A DNA stretch of 64,000 nt from JAPLKX01 sp035530195 (GCA_035530195.1 DATKVG010000128.1:62001-126000), one strand, 5' to 3'; shown: positions 1-9,189, counted from the stretch's first letter. Numbers and translations: made by a program. Notes: generated from the letters alone by a model not told the origin.

Positions 1-278
1 TCGGGGTCGGTGATTTGATCGGCCGCCTCGATTTCGTCGAACAGGCGCGCCCGCTGAAGCTGGATCTGGTTGACTTTCTCCTTTGGAAAGGTTTTCAGTT
101 CGCCGCCGCGCAGCTCAAACACGACGCTGTCCTCGGTGATCTCGCGCAAGCGCCCCAGTTGCTGCTCGCCGTCGCGCAGGTAGAGGGTGTCGGCCGTGGC
201 GGAGAGAGCGACAGCGTAGGCGCTAAGAGCGTAGGCGGCAAAAACGGCCGCGAAAAGTCTTGCGGAAAACGTTTTCAT
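1..278 (-). CDS. Exported protein of unknown function, N-terminal fragment
   Basis: About 92 residues are visible before the window edge cuts the gene. They start with a Sec-type signal peptide (MKTFSARLFAAVFAAYALSA) followed by ADTLYLRDGEQQLGRLREI, then VVFELRGGELKTFPKEKV. This pattern (short strand, DG, G-x-I/L, VVFE) resembles small beta-barrel/SH3-like modules in many exported proteins of unknown role. Its ATG lies only 4 bp after the stop of the upstream transglutaminase gene, so the two are probably co-transcribed and may work together in the envelope. No function can be named; the missing C-terminus could contain the defining domain. Confidence 0.7.
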   Translation of the reverse strand, partial: MKTFSARLFAAVFAAYALSAYAVALSATADTLYLRDGEQQLGRLREITEDSVVFELRGGELKTFPKEKVNQIQLQRARLFDEIEAADQITDP

Positions 279-282
279 ACGG

Positions 283-2475
283 TCAGCCCTTTTCGGTTAG
301 GAAGATTTCTTTTTTGGAGAAAGCGGAGATGGACCGGAGCGCGTCGCGGTAGCCTGCGTAGTCCTTGACGGGTACGATCCGTTCAAGCCGCTGGAACGAT
401 TCGCGGAACACCACGTGCCCGTCGCGCTCGTCGTATTTCGCCGAATAGTCGAGATACGGGTTCTTGATTTCGAGTGCCGGCGGCAGCCATTTCGCCTTGA
501 AACCTTTGGGCATAGTGAGGTCGATTTCGAGAATCCGCTCCTCGGTCGTCATGTACTGGATGGGATACTTGCGCGATTCAAGCGAGACTTCGCCGTAATC
601 TCTCTCGAGCGTCGGCATCGTGAGGTACATCACGCTGCCGGTGCGTATGGCGTGGCCCGGGAGCCGGTAATCGAGCGTCATCACGAGCGGCTCGCCGAGA
701 TCCTCGAGCTTCGAGAGCGTGAAATCGTCGAGGAGGGCGCCCGGGCTGATCGAGTTGACGTATTGCGCCATCAGCATGGGCCTCGAGTCTTCACGCGCGC
801 TTTTCCAGAACCCGCGCACGCCGGCCTCGACGCTGCCGTTGTATTCGGTCCTCGTTTTTACTTCAACATCGCCCTCGGGGCTGAGCTTGATGTTCAGGCG
901 CGAGAGCCTGCGGTTGTCCGATGGCGCGGGGACTGGGATCTTCTTGATGTCGCCGCGGATCGCGTTGAGTGCGAAAATGCCGTGGTCGTCCATGCGGAAG
1001 TACGGGTACCGGTAATTCTGTGCGGTGGTGTCGAGGTAGAACGACCGGTCGCCGACGCAGACCTCGCTGATGCAATGGTTGCCGCTGAGCACTGGGATTT
1101 CGGTGATGGCGGTTCCGGCGTCGTTTGTTTGGACGATGAGGGGGAAGCTATCCACGCCGATGACTTTCAGCATCGTCGAGAACAGGATCGCCTTGTCGGT
1201 GCAGTCGCCATACCGGTTCTCGAAGGTTTCGTCGGCGGTGTGGCCGGAAAACCCGGCGCCCAGGCTGCCCTTGATTGAGATGTACCGCGTTTTCTCCTGC
1301 ACCCAATGATAGATGCGCGCTATTTTCTCATCGAGTGTGTCGGCCCCCTCGGTGATCTCCTTGACGGCCCCTTCGATCTGGGCCGTCGGAACCATCCTGG
1401 GCGTTTGAAGCTTGCTAAGCAGGTCGTAGACTTCCTCGTGCGACTTGAAGATCGAACTGTCCATCATGGGCACGATGTCTTCGGTGGGCGGCATCGCCGG
1501 CTCGGGCGTGATAGGCGGCATGTTTTCGAGCGTCCAGCAATAAGTCTTGATGCCGTCCTTTTCCTCGACCACCGGCTCGGCCAGCGCCGGGTCGGGGAAG
1601 TTGCGCGTCATGTAGTTGTACGTGGTCCCAGCGGGCACATATACCTTGACGCGGGAGAACAGCACGGGTTCGGCGCCCTGGAATTGAAACCCCGGGCTGA
1701 ACAGGCGCGGATCTTCCGGGTTGTAATAGTCATACTCGTACTCGTACTCGACGACCGAGCCCACTTCGACGCCCTGGACCACCCCCGAGAGCATTTTCAG
1801 GTGGGGGTTGAAAAACACCATCTCCTGCGTCGGGCTGGCCACCTTGATCTCGTCCGGCGACAGGGTCGAAACGGCCCCGTCGGGCGATACCGAGCGGGCG
1901 TAAAGGATTCTGGCCCTGCTGCGGCCTTCCGTAAACCCGATCGACACCTGCGCCCAGCCTTTTTGCTCCTCTTTCAAGACCAGCCCGGCGAAATGGTAGC
2001 GATACGCGTTTGAGCCGTCGGGGCGCAGCGTGAATTCGCCGTCGTCCACCAGCACAATGCCCGGCACGCCCGGGAACTGCTTCGCCGTCTCGCCGGCCGC
2101 CTCGAGCTTGGTCTGGGCCAGTGGCGAAAGGGCTTCGGGACCCGCCTCGGCGGCGCCTTCCTGGCGGTTGTCGGGCAGGCGGAACTCGACAAGCTGGACC
2201 TCGTTGCGCGAAACGGGGTCGCGCCCGGGAACGGCAAAATTCTGCCCATCGAATTTGATTTTTCCCGCGGCCTCGATCGGGTCGCCCTGAAACAACACCA
2301 AGTCATCGAGGACGGCGACCGCCTTCTCAGACGGCGGCTGCGCGGGCGCCTCCTGGGCGACCGCCATCGGGCCGGCTGAGTAGAGGACAACGGCAATCAG
2401 CGCCGCCGCTACGGCGCCCGCTGCGGCGCCCATTGCGGCCCCCGCTATGGCAATTGCACGGGGCAGTTTTTTCAA
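283..2475 (-). CDS. DUF3857 / transglutaminase-like exported protein
   Basis: A DUF3857 beta-rich N-terminal region is followed by a transglutaminase-like papain-fold domain. The catalytic triad is visible as Cys in YGDCTDK, His in GNHCIS and Asp in FYLDTT. Family members are exported or periplasmic; substrates are mostly unknown. The open frame extends upstream to a GTG at 2553, but a TTG at 2475 has a GGAGG 8 nt before it and opens directly onto a signal-like segment (KKLPRAIAIAGAAMG then a long Ala-rich hydrophobic run), so I use TTG and predict 730 residues. The next gene starts 4 bp after its stop. A 9-bp-period repeat array lies between this gene and the upstream DUF3810 gene. Confidence 0.85.
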   Translation of the reverse strand: MKKLPRAIAIAGAAMGAAAGAVAAALIAVVLYSAGPMAVAQEAPAQPPSEKAVAVLDDLVLFQGDPIEAAGKIKFDGQNFAVPGRDPVSRNEVQLVEFRLPDNRQEGAAEAGPEALSPLAQTKLEAAGETAKQFPGVPGIVLVDDGEFTLRPDGSNAYRYHFAGLVLKEEQKGWAQVSIGFTEGRSRARILYARSVSPDGAVSTLSPDEIKVASPTQEMVFFNPHLKMLSGVVQGVEVGSVVEYEYEYDYYNPEDPRLFSPGFQFQGAEPVLFSRVKVYVPAGTTYNYMTRNFPDPALAEPVVEEKDGIKTYCWTLENMPPITPEPAMPPTEDIVPMMDSSIFKSHEEVYDLLSKLQTPRMVPTAQIEGAVKEITEGADTLDEKIARIYHWVQEKTRYISIKGSLGAGFSGHTADETFENRYGDCTDKAILFSTMLKVIGVDSFPLIVQTNDAGTAITEIPVLSGNHCISEVCVGDRSFYLDTTAQNYRYPYFRMDDHGIFALNAIRGDIKKIPVPAPSDNRRLSRLNIKLSPEGDVEVKTRTEYNGSVEAGVRGFWKSAREDSRPMLMAQYVNSISPGALLDDFTLSKLEDLGEPLVMTLDYRLPGHAIRTGSVMYLTMPTLERDYGEVSLESRKYPIQYMTTEERILEIDLTMPKGFKAKWLPPALEIKNPYLDYSAKYDERDGHVVFRESFQRLERIVPVKDYAGYRDALRSISAFSKKEIFLTEKG

Positions 2476-2635
2476 AACGGGTTCCTCCGGTGTTTGGCCA
2501 ACAACGGTTTGGCTCCATGCGGCCCGGACGGCCGCAGACGCCACAAAATACACCTAGAGAATACCACAAAGAGGGGCGGCGGAGAGTGGGGCAAGTGGCA
2601 AGCCGCGGACCGCTTGCCCGATGCTTTTATGGGCC

Positions 2636-2680
2636 GATCGGACTGATCGGACCGATCCGACCGATCCGACCGATTGGAAC
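2636..2680. repeat. 9-bp-period tandem array, GGATCGGTC type
   Basis: Five tandem 9-mers: GATCGGACT, GATCGGACC, GATCCGACC (twice) and GATTGGAAC. The array sits in the gap between the DUF3810 stop and the DUF3857 start. The reverse complement of the core unit, GGATCGGTC, is also the unit of the array at 17617-17656. Confidence 0.9.
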
Positions 2681-2702
2681 CAATACGGTTTGAGGCTTGC
2701 GA

Positions 2703-3944
2703 TTAGCCAGGATTTGGGGTGGCGGGCGGTTGTTGGCCGGTATTGGCGGGGCGGCTGTCGTACCATCCCGAGCCGCGGGCGCGGGTGAACGCGATGATCA
2801 GTTGGGTGTCCATGTCGTAGGAGAGGACGCCTTCTTTGACGCGGTTGGCCTTGAGGTAGGTGTCGTTCATGGCCCGGCTGGCCTGGCTGAGTATGCCGCG
2901 GTGTTTCATTACGAAATTCCTGCTGGCTTCGCGGTCGCGCTGTACGCCGGGGTGTCTTTTCTCGGCGATTTCGTGGGCGCAATCGGGGTCGAGGCCGTGG
3001 AGTTCGTTAAGCAGTTGCTGTTGAGCGGCGAGATAGCCCGAATAGCGGACGTAGGGGACGTCGCTGAGGACGCAGGCCAGGATGCCGAAAAAGTTGGCCT
3101 CGTCTTCGCTCGTAATGCACCGCTGGTGGGCCTTCTCGTGGGCGACCACCTGGGGCAGGTTGCACCCGGGCATCTGCGTGTTGTACTGCGATTCGCCCGT
3201 CCACGGGCTGTAGAAGCCCATGATGAGCAGGCGGCTGAGCAGCGATGAGGCCGCGACCGGCTTGATGCGCCCGCGCGGGATTGCGAAATGATGTTTGAGG
3301 TTCAACTCCACCGTCAGCCGGCGGTAACCTTCCTCGATGGCCGCATCAAGCTCGGCCATGGCAAGCGGCGGGTCGCTGGGTACGCCGGCGTCCTTCGCGT
3401 TGAACGTGCGCATGTAGTCGTTGTTGGCCGCCTGGACAAGCCCCTCGCATATCGCGGCGAGTTCGTCGGCGAGTTCATCGTTGGCTTTGGCAGTCAGAAA
3501 ACTCTGCCACCCGAGCCGCGCGATCATCTTCGGCCTCGAGAAACTGAACCCCCAGCCCGCGTAGAAGAACGCGATAATGAGCGCGGCCGCGGTGCCCGTT
3601 CTGAGCAGGCCGCAGGCTAGGGCGTTTGCCAGCCGCCGTCGCCGCCGCGCGACATGGTACAGGCTGGCGGCGACCGCTACGCCATAGCACAACACCAGCA
3701 GGCCCGCCACGACTTCCACCAGGCTGAACGGGGCAAGGTTGGACAGTCTCGCCAGCGTCAGACCGATCCAGGGGCCTACCCCTTCCGAATAGACGGCGTC
3801 GACGACGCGGGGGGTGGCATCCAGTACTTGCGCCAGCGCCACCATGATTACGCCAGCCAGCATCACGACTAACCGCCAACGAATACGCAGCCGGCGGTCT
3901 TTGTCGAAGGCCGGCGGGTTTGATGGGGGCGGTGTTGACCGCAT
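2703..3944 (-). CDS. DUF3810 family membrane protein with HEXXH motif
   Basis: 413 residues. Three hydrophobic segments occupy roughly the first 150 residues (around VVMLAGVIMVALAQVL, LVEVVAGLLVLCYGVAVAA and TAAALIIAFFYAGWGFSF). A soluble region follows with HEKAHQR near residue 266, i.e. HEXXH, followed by EDEANFFGILACV. This order is that of DUF3810 (PF12725), putative membrane-anchored zinc peptidases. The start ATG has AAGGAA 8 nt upstream. It precedes the transglutaminase gene on the same strand with a 150-230 bp gap containing a repeat array, so co-transcription is possible but not certain. Substrate unknown. Confidence 0.85.
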   Translation of the reverse strand: MRSTPPPSNPPAFDKDRRLRIRWRLVVMLAGVIMVALAQVLDATPRVVDAVYSEGVGPWIGLTLARLSNLAPFSLVEVVAGLLVLCYGVAVAASLYHVARRRRRLANALACGLLRTGTAAALIIAFFYAGWGFSFSRPKMIARLGWQSFLTAKANDELADELAAICEGLVQAANNDYMRTFNAKDAGVPSDPPLAMAELDAAIEEGYRRLTVELNLKHHFAIPRGRIKPVAASSLLSRLLIMGFYSPWTGESQYNTQMPGCNLPQVVAHEKAHQRCITSEDEANFFGILACVLSDVPYVRYSGYLAAQQQLLNELHGLDPDCAHEIAEKRHPGVQRDREASRNFVMKHRGILSQASRAMNDTYLKANRVKEGVLSYDMDTQLIIAFTRARGSGWYDSRPANTGQQPPATPNPG

Positions 3945-4133
3945 GCGCTACTTCCTTGGAAGCCGCCGGTTAAGCCGGGCGGCCCAGCGTTCTTTTTCCC
4001 CTGCGCGTGCCGGCTTTGGGCTTTACCGCCGGCGCCCGCTTTCCGCGGATACTGAGTTTTCCCTGATGCAGGCAATGATTACCGGTATCAGCGGTGGTCA
4101 TGTTACGCGTACCTGCCCCATAAGTCCAGTCAT

Positions 4134-4160
4134 TAAAGAAGATAAGGGATTGGCCGATAA
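4134..4160 (+). promoter_or_regulatory. Predicted sigma-28 (FliA) flagellar promoter of flgK
   Basis: TAAAGAAG (4134-4141), an 11-nt spacer, then GCCGATAA (4153-4160). The FliA consensus is TAAAGTTT-N11-GCCGATAA: the -10 matches at all 8 positions, the spacer is exact, and the -35 matches at 5 of 8. It lies about 75-80 nt upstream of the flgK start, on the same strand. Confidence 0.8.
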
Positions 4161-4242
4161 ACGGTATAAAAGTTGCGAGACGTTGACGGGGGACCGGACA
4201 GGTTTTTTCTGCCACGGCCCGACAACAGCCAGGAGAATGTCC

Positions 4243-5937
4243 GTGGGGACTTTGTTCAGCACGTTTAGTATCGCGCAATCGGGTCTTTCGGCGGCCCAAA
4301 TCCAGCTCGAGATAGCCGGCCACAACATCGCCAACGTCAACCGGGAAGGCTATACGCGCCAGCGGGCCCAACTCGTCACGAACGAGCCGCTTATGCAGCC
4401 TTACGGGGCACTCGGCCGGGGGGTACAGGTTGTCGGCGTGGAGCGGCTGCGCGAGGCGTTCCTGGACGAGGTATACCGGCGGCAATCGCCGGCGTTGGGG
4501 AGCGCGGAAATCCGGGCGTCGTACTTCGCCCGGATGGAAGACCTCTTCCAAGAGCCGGGCGAGAACGGGTTTGGAACGCAAATCGAGAGTTTTTTCGATT
4601 CATTGCACGATTTCGCGGGCAACGTCGAAGAAATCCCCGTGCGGATGTCCGTTATCACCGAGGCGCAGAACGTCTGTGCCGGCCTCAACGTCATGGCCAG
4701 CCAAATCTATATACTGCGCACTAACGCCAATGAAGAAGTGCGCAACATAGTGCCCGAGATCAACTCGCTGACCGAACGGATCGCCGCACTCAACGATCGC
4801 ATCAGCGCGGCCGAGGCCGGCGGTGGCACCATGAACGACCTGCGCGACGAACGCGACCTGCTACTCGACCAGTTGTCCTCGTTTGTCAACATCCGTTGCC
4901 GGGAACGATCGGATGGCAAGGTGGACGTGATACTCGGCGACGATGCGATCGTCGAGGGGGCGTTCGCGCGCGAGCTGGTCACACAGATGGATCCGTCGCT
5001 CGACCCGTCGCGGCCGGACCTCGTACGGGTCACGTTCGCGGACAGCGGGCTCGACGTCAATTTGCAGAGCGGCAAGCTGTACGGCGCGCTGAGCATCCGG
5101 GACGGCGACCTCGTCGATCTGGCCAACCGGGTTGATGAACTGGCCGCAACGATGATCGCCGCCATAAACCAGATCCACAGCACCGCCAACGGCCTCGAAA
5201 ACTGGAGCGGCACCGTCTATGGAACAAACGCCGCCGACGACCCCGCCGCCGCATTGGTTTCCGGGGGCCTGCCGTTCGATGTGCAGGCGGGGGCGCTGAA
5301 CCTGGTGGTGTACGACAGCACCGGCGCGTACACGACACACACGCTGTCCATCAACAACACCACTACGCTCAACGATCTTGCCGCGGCGATCAACGGCCTT
5401 CCCAACTTCAGCGCCAGCGTGACCGGCGACGGCCGCCTCCAGTTGCAGGCCGGCACCGGCTATTCGTTCTCGTTTTCCAACGACCAGACCGGCGCGCTCG
5501 TTGCCCTCGGTGTCAATGGCCTGTTCACCGGCACTAAAGCGGCCGATATCGCGCTTAACGAGGCCATCCTCAACGATCCCCGGCTCCTGGCATCCGGGTA
5601 CAGCCTCGACCCGCTGAACACCGGCGACAACACCGCCGCGCTCGATATGGCAAACGTCCGCACGGCAATGCTCATCGACGGCACATCGACCATCGGCGAT
5701 TATTACGAGACCACCATTGTCCGCGTTGGCGTCCACGCACGCGCCAACGAGCAAACCCTCCGCATGGAGCAGTCGTTTGTCGAAGATTTCCAGCGGCGCC
5801 GCGAGGAAATCTCCGGCGTTTCGCTCGACGAAGAAGTCACCTACATGCTCCAATTCCAGCGCGCCTACGAAGCCTCCGCCCGAGTCATCACCGTCGTCGA
5901 CCGAATGCTGGAAGCCCTCCTCGCCGCCTTCGCATAA
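4243..5937 (+). CDS. flgK: Flagellar hook-associated protein 1 (FlgK)
   Basis: FlgK forms the first hook-filament junction layer and is exported by the flagellar type III system. The N-terminus (GTLFSTFSIAQSGLSAAQIQ then AGHNIANVNREGYTRQ) is the flagellar rod/hook N-terminal helix with the NxANxNTxGYxRQ signature. The C-terminus (SGVSLDEEVTYMLQFQRAYE, ASARVITVVDRML) is the matching FlgK C-terminal helix. The middle is the variable domain. I prefer GTG 4243 (AGGAG with a 7-nt spacer); ATG 4237 is only 1 nt from the same ribosome site. Predicted length 564 residues, normal for FlgK. No other flagellar gene is in the window, so flgL and the rest must lie elsewhere. A consensus-like sigma-28 promoter precedes it, and a palindromic repeat follows 8 nt after the stop. 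Confidence 0.95.
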   Translation: MGTLFSTFSIAQSGLSAAQIQLEIAGHNIANVNREGYTRQRAQLVTNEPLMQPYGALGRGVQVVGVERLREAFLDEVYRRQSPALGSAEIRASYFARMEDLFQEPGENGFGTQIESFFDSLHDFAGNVEEIPVRMSVITEAQNVCAGLNVMASQIYILRTNANEEVRNIVPEINSLTERIAALNDRISAAEAGGGTMNDLRDERDLLLDQLSSFVNIRCRERSDGKVDVILGDDAIVEGAFARELVTQMDPSLDPSRPDLVRVTFADSGLDVNLQSGKLYGALSIRDGDLVDLANRVDELAATMIAAINQIHSTANGLENWSGTVYGTNAADDPAAALVSGGLPFDVQAGALNLVVYDSTGAYTTHTLSINNTTTLNDLAAAINGLPNFSASVTGDGRLQLQAGTGYSFSFSNDQTGALVALGVNGLFTGTKAADIALNEAILNDPRLLASGYSLDPLNTGDNTAALDMANVRTAMLIDGTSTIGDYYETTIVRVGVHARANEQTLRMEQSFVEDFQRRREEISGVSLDEEVTYMLQFQRAYEASARVITVVDRMLEALLAAFA

Positions 5938-5945
5938 ACAACCTT

Positions 5946-5990
5946 GGGACACCGCGCACCGCGCTCCAGCGCGCGCTGTGGGGGTGTCCC
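5946..5990. repeat. REP-like palindrome, GGTGTCCC family copy 1
   Basis: The ends are GGGACACC and GGTGTCCC (perfect 8-bp inverted arms) with an inner GCGCTCCAGCGC hairpin. It begins 8 nt after the flgK stop codon and could act as its transcription end or mRNA stabiliser. Related to 33690-33719 and 42539-42586: all share GCGCTYC-AGCGCGC followed by TGTGGG and GGTGTCCC. Confidence 0.75.
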
Positions 5991-6039
5991 TTAGTTGTTT
6001 TATCAGGGCCATTGTGGTGCGAATAAACGGTCAAATAAA

Positions 6040-6165
6040 CGGCCCCCCATTTCCTATTTCCCTATTTCTTTCCCGCGGTGGCTATCCCCTATTTCCCATC
6101 CCCCTTTCCCCCCTATCTTTTCCCCCCGTAGTTCCATCCTCTTTCCCCTTGCGCGCCAGAAAAGA
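6040..6165. other. Intergenic polypyrimidine tract
   Basis: The gap between flgK and the next reading frame (5938-6248) contains no gene. From about 6040 to 6165 the plus strand is almost purely C and T (repeats of ATTTCCCT and runs of C), a strong strand bias resembling a decayed short-unit repeat. No clear promoter was seen. Confidence 0.6.
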
Positions 6166-6248
6166 GGACATTTCTACTTTGCACAGACCGGACATTACAG
6201 CTTTGCGCTTACACTCGCGGTCGCTCCTTTGCGGGCACGGGCGCGCTT

Positions 6249-6684
6249 GTGTTAGACTTTCTCCGGTCCAAGTGGTGGTATTTACTACGGTTAAGTGGCC
6301 GCATGAAGTTTTTGCGTCACAAGCAATTGCGCTCGGTTTGGGCGGACGAATTCCGGATGACCCTCGAATACGGTGGGATCTGGGAGTCGGATCTTGTGCC
6401 CCAGCGGTTCTACCGGGACCTCTGGGACATGGTCATGTCAGCCGTGACCGGCGCGCCCGTGATCGAGTTGGGCGGTGGCGGGGGTTTTATACGCCGGTAC
6501 TACCCTGACGTCATCACCAGCGATTTGAATCCTTTTCCCAGCACGCAACTGATGTGCAACGCCACGCGGCTGCCGTTTCGAGCCGCTGTATCCCGCCGCG
6601 GGTTGGGTTGATCGCGCGCTCAATCCCGTGAGCCGCTTAACGGCCATTTCCGTTCGGGTGGTCCTCGAGAACACGGAGGTTTAG
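6249..6684 (+). pseudogene. Broken SAM-dependent methyltransferase
   Basis: The GTG-started frame gives 120 residues. It includes the class I methyltransferase motif I (APVIELGGGGGFIRRYYP) and an acidic strand-2 end (VITSDLNPFPS), and then stops at 6611 right after NATRLPF, where motif IV should follow. The +1 frame reads on as EPLYPAAGWVDRALNPVSRL, then TAISVRVVLENTEV, and ends at 6684 immediately before the next ATG. That looks like the genuine C-terminus, with the middle of the enzyme deleted. Intact relatives often modify glycans or lipids next to GT39-type transferases, which fits the downstream neighbour. A very short real protein is possible but unlikely. Confidence 0.6.
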
Positions 6685-9189
6685 ATGCCCATGTCAGTTT
6701 TCCCCGGCCGGTGGGAGCTTAGTACGAGACAGCGCCGTATCCTGCTTGCGGCCGTGTTTGTGCTTGGCGCCGGCCTGCGGTTGTACCACCTCGGCGAACG
6801 CAGCCTGTGGTATGACGAAGCCTTCATGTTCCAGACATCTCACGGCTTCGACCTCCACGGCACGTTCATGGACTCCACGCAAAACATGGACCCCCCGCTG
6901 ATGCTGGCCGCCGCACGGTTCTGGGAGTATCCCGCACGCGTGGCAGGACTGGACCGCACCTCCAAGGTATACGACTACTATCTGCGGCTTTTCCCGTGTC
7001 TTCTAGGGATACTTTCCATCGGGCTCGTCGCCGGCGTATGCCGCGCTTGGGCTGCCGATGCCACACTGTCCGTGTTTGCCGCTTTCCTCTACGCCATTTC
7101 GCCGTTCCAGGTCTACTACGCCCAGGAATTCCGGTCATACGCGCTCACCGTGACGTTGGCGCTGGCCGCGTTGCTCGCGCTGCACGGCGCCCTCACCCGT
7201 GGCCGCCTTCGGTCCTGGCTGGCGTTGGTGGCACTCGAAGTCTTGCTGGTCTACAACCACTTTTTCTCTCTGTCGCTGATTGTTTCAATCAACGCGTTCT
7301 TCGCGGTTTACTTTATTCTGGAAACACGGCTGCGTGACCGCGCTCTCTTTATAAAATGGACGGCTTCCCAGGCAATCGTAGTGGTTTTGTTGTTGCCTGC
7401 CTTGTACATGATGCGGGTCGCCGACAAGATGTTCGTCAACCTGAAGTACCCGTGGTACCCTCCCCCTGAATGGAAAACGGGGCTTATCACATTCAAGGAT
7501 TTTTTCGCGGGGTATTCGCCTAATGTTCTGACGTACCACACGTTGTTTGTTGCGGCTGCTGCGCTGGCACTTGTGGGCGCGGTTGCGTTTGCTCGCCGCC
7601 GCCAGTGGCGGGCGCTGTTCCTGTTCGGCATCCTCCTTGCCCTGCCCATCGTGGCCAGCATTATCGTCTGGCAAAACCGCGAATTCCCCATGTATGCCCA
7701 TCGGCTGTTCATCGTGTCCGGCGTAATGGCGGCCCTGTTCGCCGCAAACGGGTTGCGGTCTCTGCCTTCACCCAAAGCGGCGTTCCCATGTGGCGCGCTC
7801 GTGCTCATTCTCACCGTACCTTGCCTTTCGGACTACTACGCCCAGCGGATTCACCCCATGACCATGCACCGGCTCGCCATTTGGGACAAGGTGCAGAACC
7901 GCGAGGCCGCTGTCTACATAAACAAGCATCGCCGGCCCGGCGACGGCATCGGACACTTGACGCATTTCACGTACTTCTCGTTCAGCCACTATATCGACGG
8001 CATGCGCCAGTTTCTCGTGGCGGTCACGCGATTTGAGATTGACGACTTTGTGGCCGCGATGGGGAATGAGCCCCTCCTGAAGAACGTTGGACTGCTTCCT
8101 TCGCTCATGGTGGACGAGGAATCAGGGCTGAAACGCCTCTGGTTCGTGGAAACCAACGGCATCACCTTCAATTTCCCACAACGCGGCGACCCGATAAGGG
8201 CGTGGCTCGACGAACGGTACACCGTCCTCGAACGGGTGCGGTTCGACGGCATAACGCTGACCTTGTATGACCTCGATCTGAACAAGCGAGAACAGGTTTT
8301 CGCGGATCGACTTGCCGATGACGGAAAGGCCGCCATGCCTGTGTACCGGGTCAATACCAATGCCGCTGCCGATCAAAAAGCCGACCGCGCCTCCCCCACT
8401 CTTAAGCAGCCTTGCCCGGTCGTGGGGCTCGACGCGGCCTCAGCCGAACCCCAGTGGGAGGTCCGCCTCGAAAAAACGGCGCCCTGCCAGTTCCAGGCCC
8501 TCATCTCCAGCAGCATCGGCCGCGAACTCGACTGCCGCATCGTTGAAGCCGACCTTCTGGTACCTCCCCTGGCGTTCCGCAATACGGATTACAATTGCGA
8601 CGTATGGCGCCAGGAAGTCAAGCCAGCCTATGACAACCTGGCGCTGGCTTATAACAACGACTTCAGCATATTTGCCTACATGGTTGGAGACGGGGCGCAA
8701 GGGGCCGCCATCTACCGCGACGTGCAATTGGATTCCGGCGCCTTCGATGTATACGCCCTGGTTCTCAGTGACGCGCGCACGGACAACGAGTGGTGCGCCG
8801 ACGCCGTCTTCTACATGGGCGACGCCGAGATCCGCACTGTCCGCGGCAACGACCCCTCCTTGGGCGCCAGCGGCTGGTATTGGCGGCACGCCGGCCGCAT
8901 CGAGTCCAACGGCTCACCCTCGCGCCTTACGATCGTCGCGCAAAACCCCGGCCTGCAAACAGCACGGTTCGACATGGGATACGTGGCGTTCGTTCCAGCC
9001 GGCGAACACCCTGAAAGACGCGCGATGCACGTGACGGTCGATGCAAATACGCCGCGGTCCGTTCCGCTCGACGTCCCCCCCGTCGAGCAGGGCCGGCGTG
9101 TGGTGCTGTTCGAGGCGGCCGACCCCATCCAGCGCGACGCGCGAAGCATCCTCTTCATGCTCACGCCGCAGGATTGTCCGGGGCGGTAA
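6685..9189 (+). CDS. GT39/ArnT-like membrane glycosyltransferase
   Basis: 834 residues. A short cytosolic start is followed by the GT-C hallmark LRLYHLGERSLWYDEAF, with the Asp-Glu pair in the first extracytoplasmic loop, and then about ten hydrophobic segments to around residue 400. Family enzymes (PMT_2/ArnT) move a sugar from a polyprenyl-phosphate donor to lipid or protein outside the membrane. The last ~430 residues are soluble and mostly beta, so this is longer than a typical ArnT; that tail may bind glycan. Start ATG 6685 has GGAGG 5 nt upstream and abuts the end of the broken methyltransferase, suggesting a former two-gene operon. Acceptor and donor cannot be read from sequence. Confidence 0.8.
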   Translation: MPMSVFPGRWELSTRQRRILLAAVFVLGAGLRLYHLGERSLWYDEAFMFQTSHGFDLHGTFMDSTQNMDPPLMLAAARFWEYPARVAGLDRTSKVYDYYLRLFPCLLGILSIGLVAGVCRAWAADATLSVFAAFLYAISPFQVYYAQEFRSYALTVTLALAALLALHGALTRGRLRSWLALVALEVLLVYNHFFSLSLIVSINAFFAVYFILETRLRDRALFIKWTASQAIVVVLLLPALYMMRVADKMFVNLKYPWYPPPEWKTGLITFKDFFAGYSPNVLTYHTLFVAAAALALVGAVAFARRRQWRALFLFGILLALPIVASIIVWQNREFPMYAHRLFIVSGVMAALFAANGLRSLPSPKAAFPCGALVLILTVPCLSDYYAQRIHPMTMHRLAIWDKVQNREAAVYINKHRRPGDGIGHLTHFTYFSFSHYIDGMRQFLVAVTRFEIDDFVAAMGNEPLLKNVGLLPSLMVDEESGLKRLWFVETNGITFNFPQRGDPIRAWLDERYTVLERVRFDGITLTLYDLDLNKREQVFADRLADDGKAAMPVYRVNTNAAADQKADRASPTLKQPCPVVGLDAASAEPQWEVRLEKTAPCQFQALISSSIGRELDCRIVEADLLVPPLAFRNTDYNCDVWRQEVKPAYDNLALAYNNDFSIFAYMVGDGAQGAAIYRDVQLDSGAFDVYALVLSDARTDNEWCADAVFYMGDAEIRTVRGNDPSLGASGWYWRHAGRIESNGSPSRLTIVAQNPGLQTARFDMGYVAFVPAGEHPERRAMHVTVDANTPRSVPLDVPPVEQGRRVVLFEAADPIQRDARSILFMLTPQDCPGR

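Noticed and set aside
415..1278. 287-residue plus-strand frame opposite the transglutaminase gene
   Set aside because: Mirror frame of a GC-rich gene; Arg/Ala/His-rich with no domain signature, while the minus frame has a clear catalytic triad.
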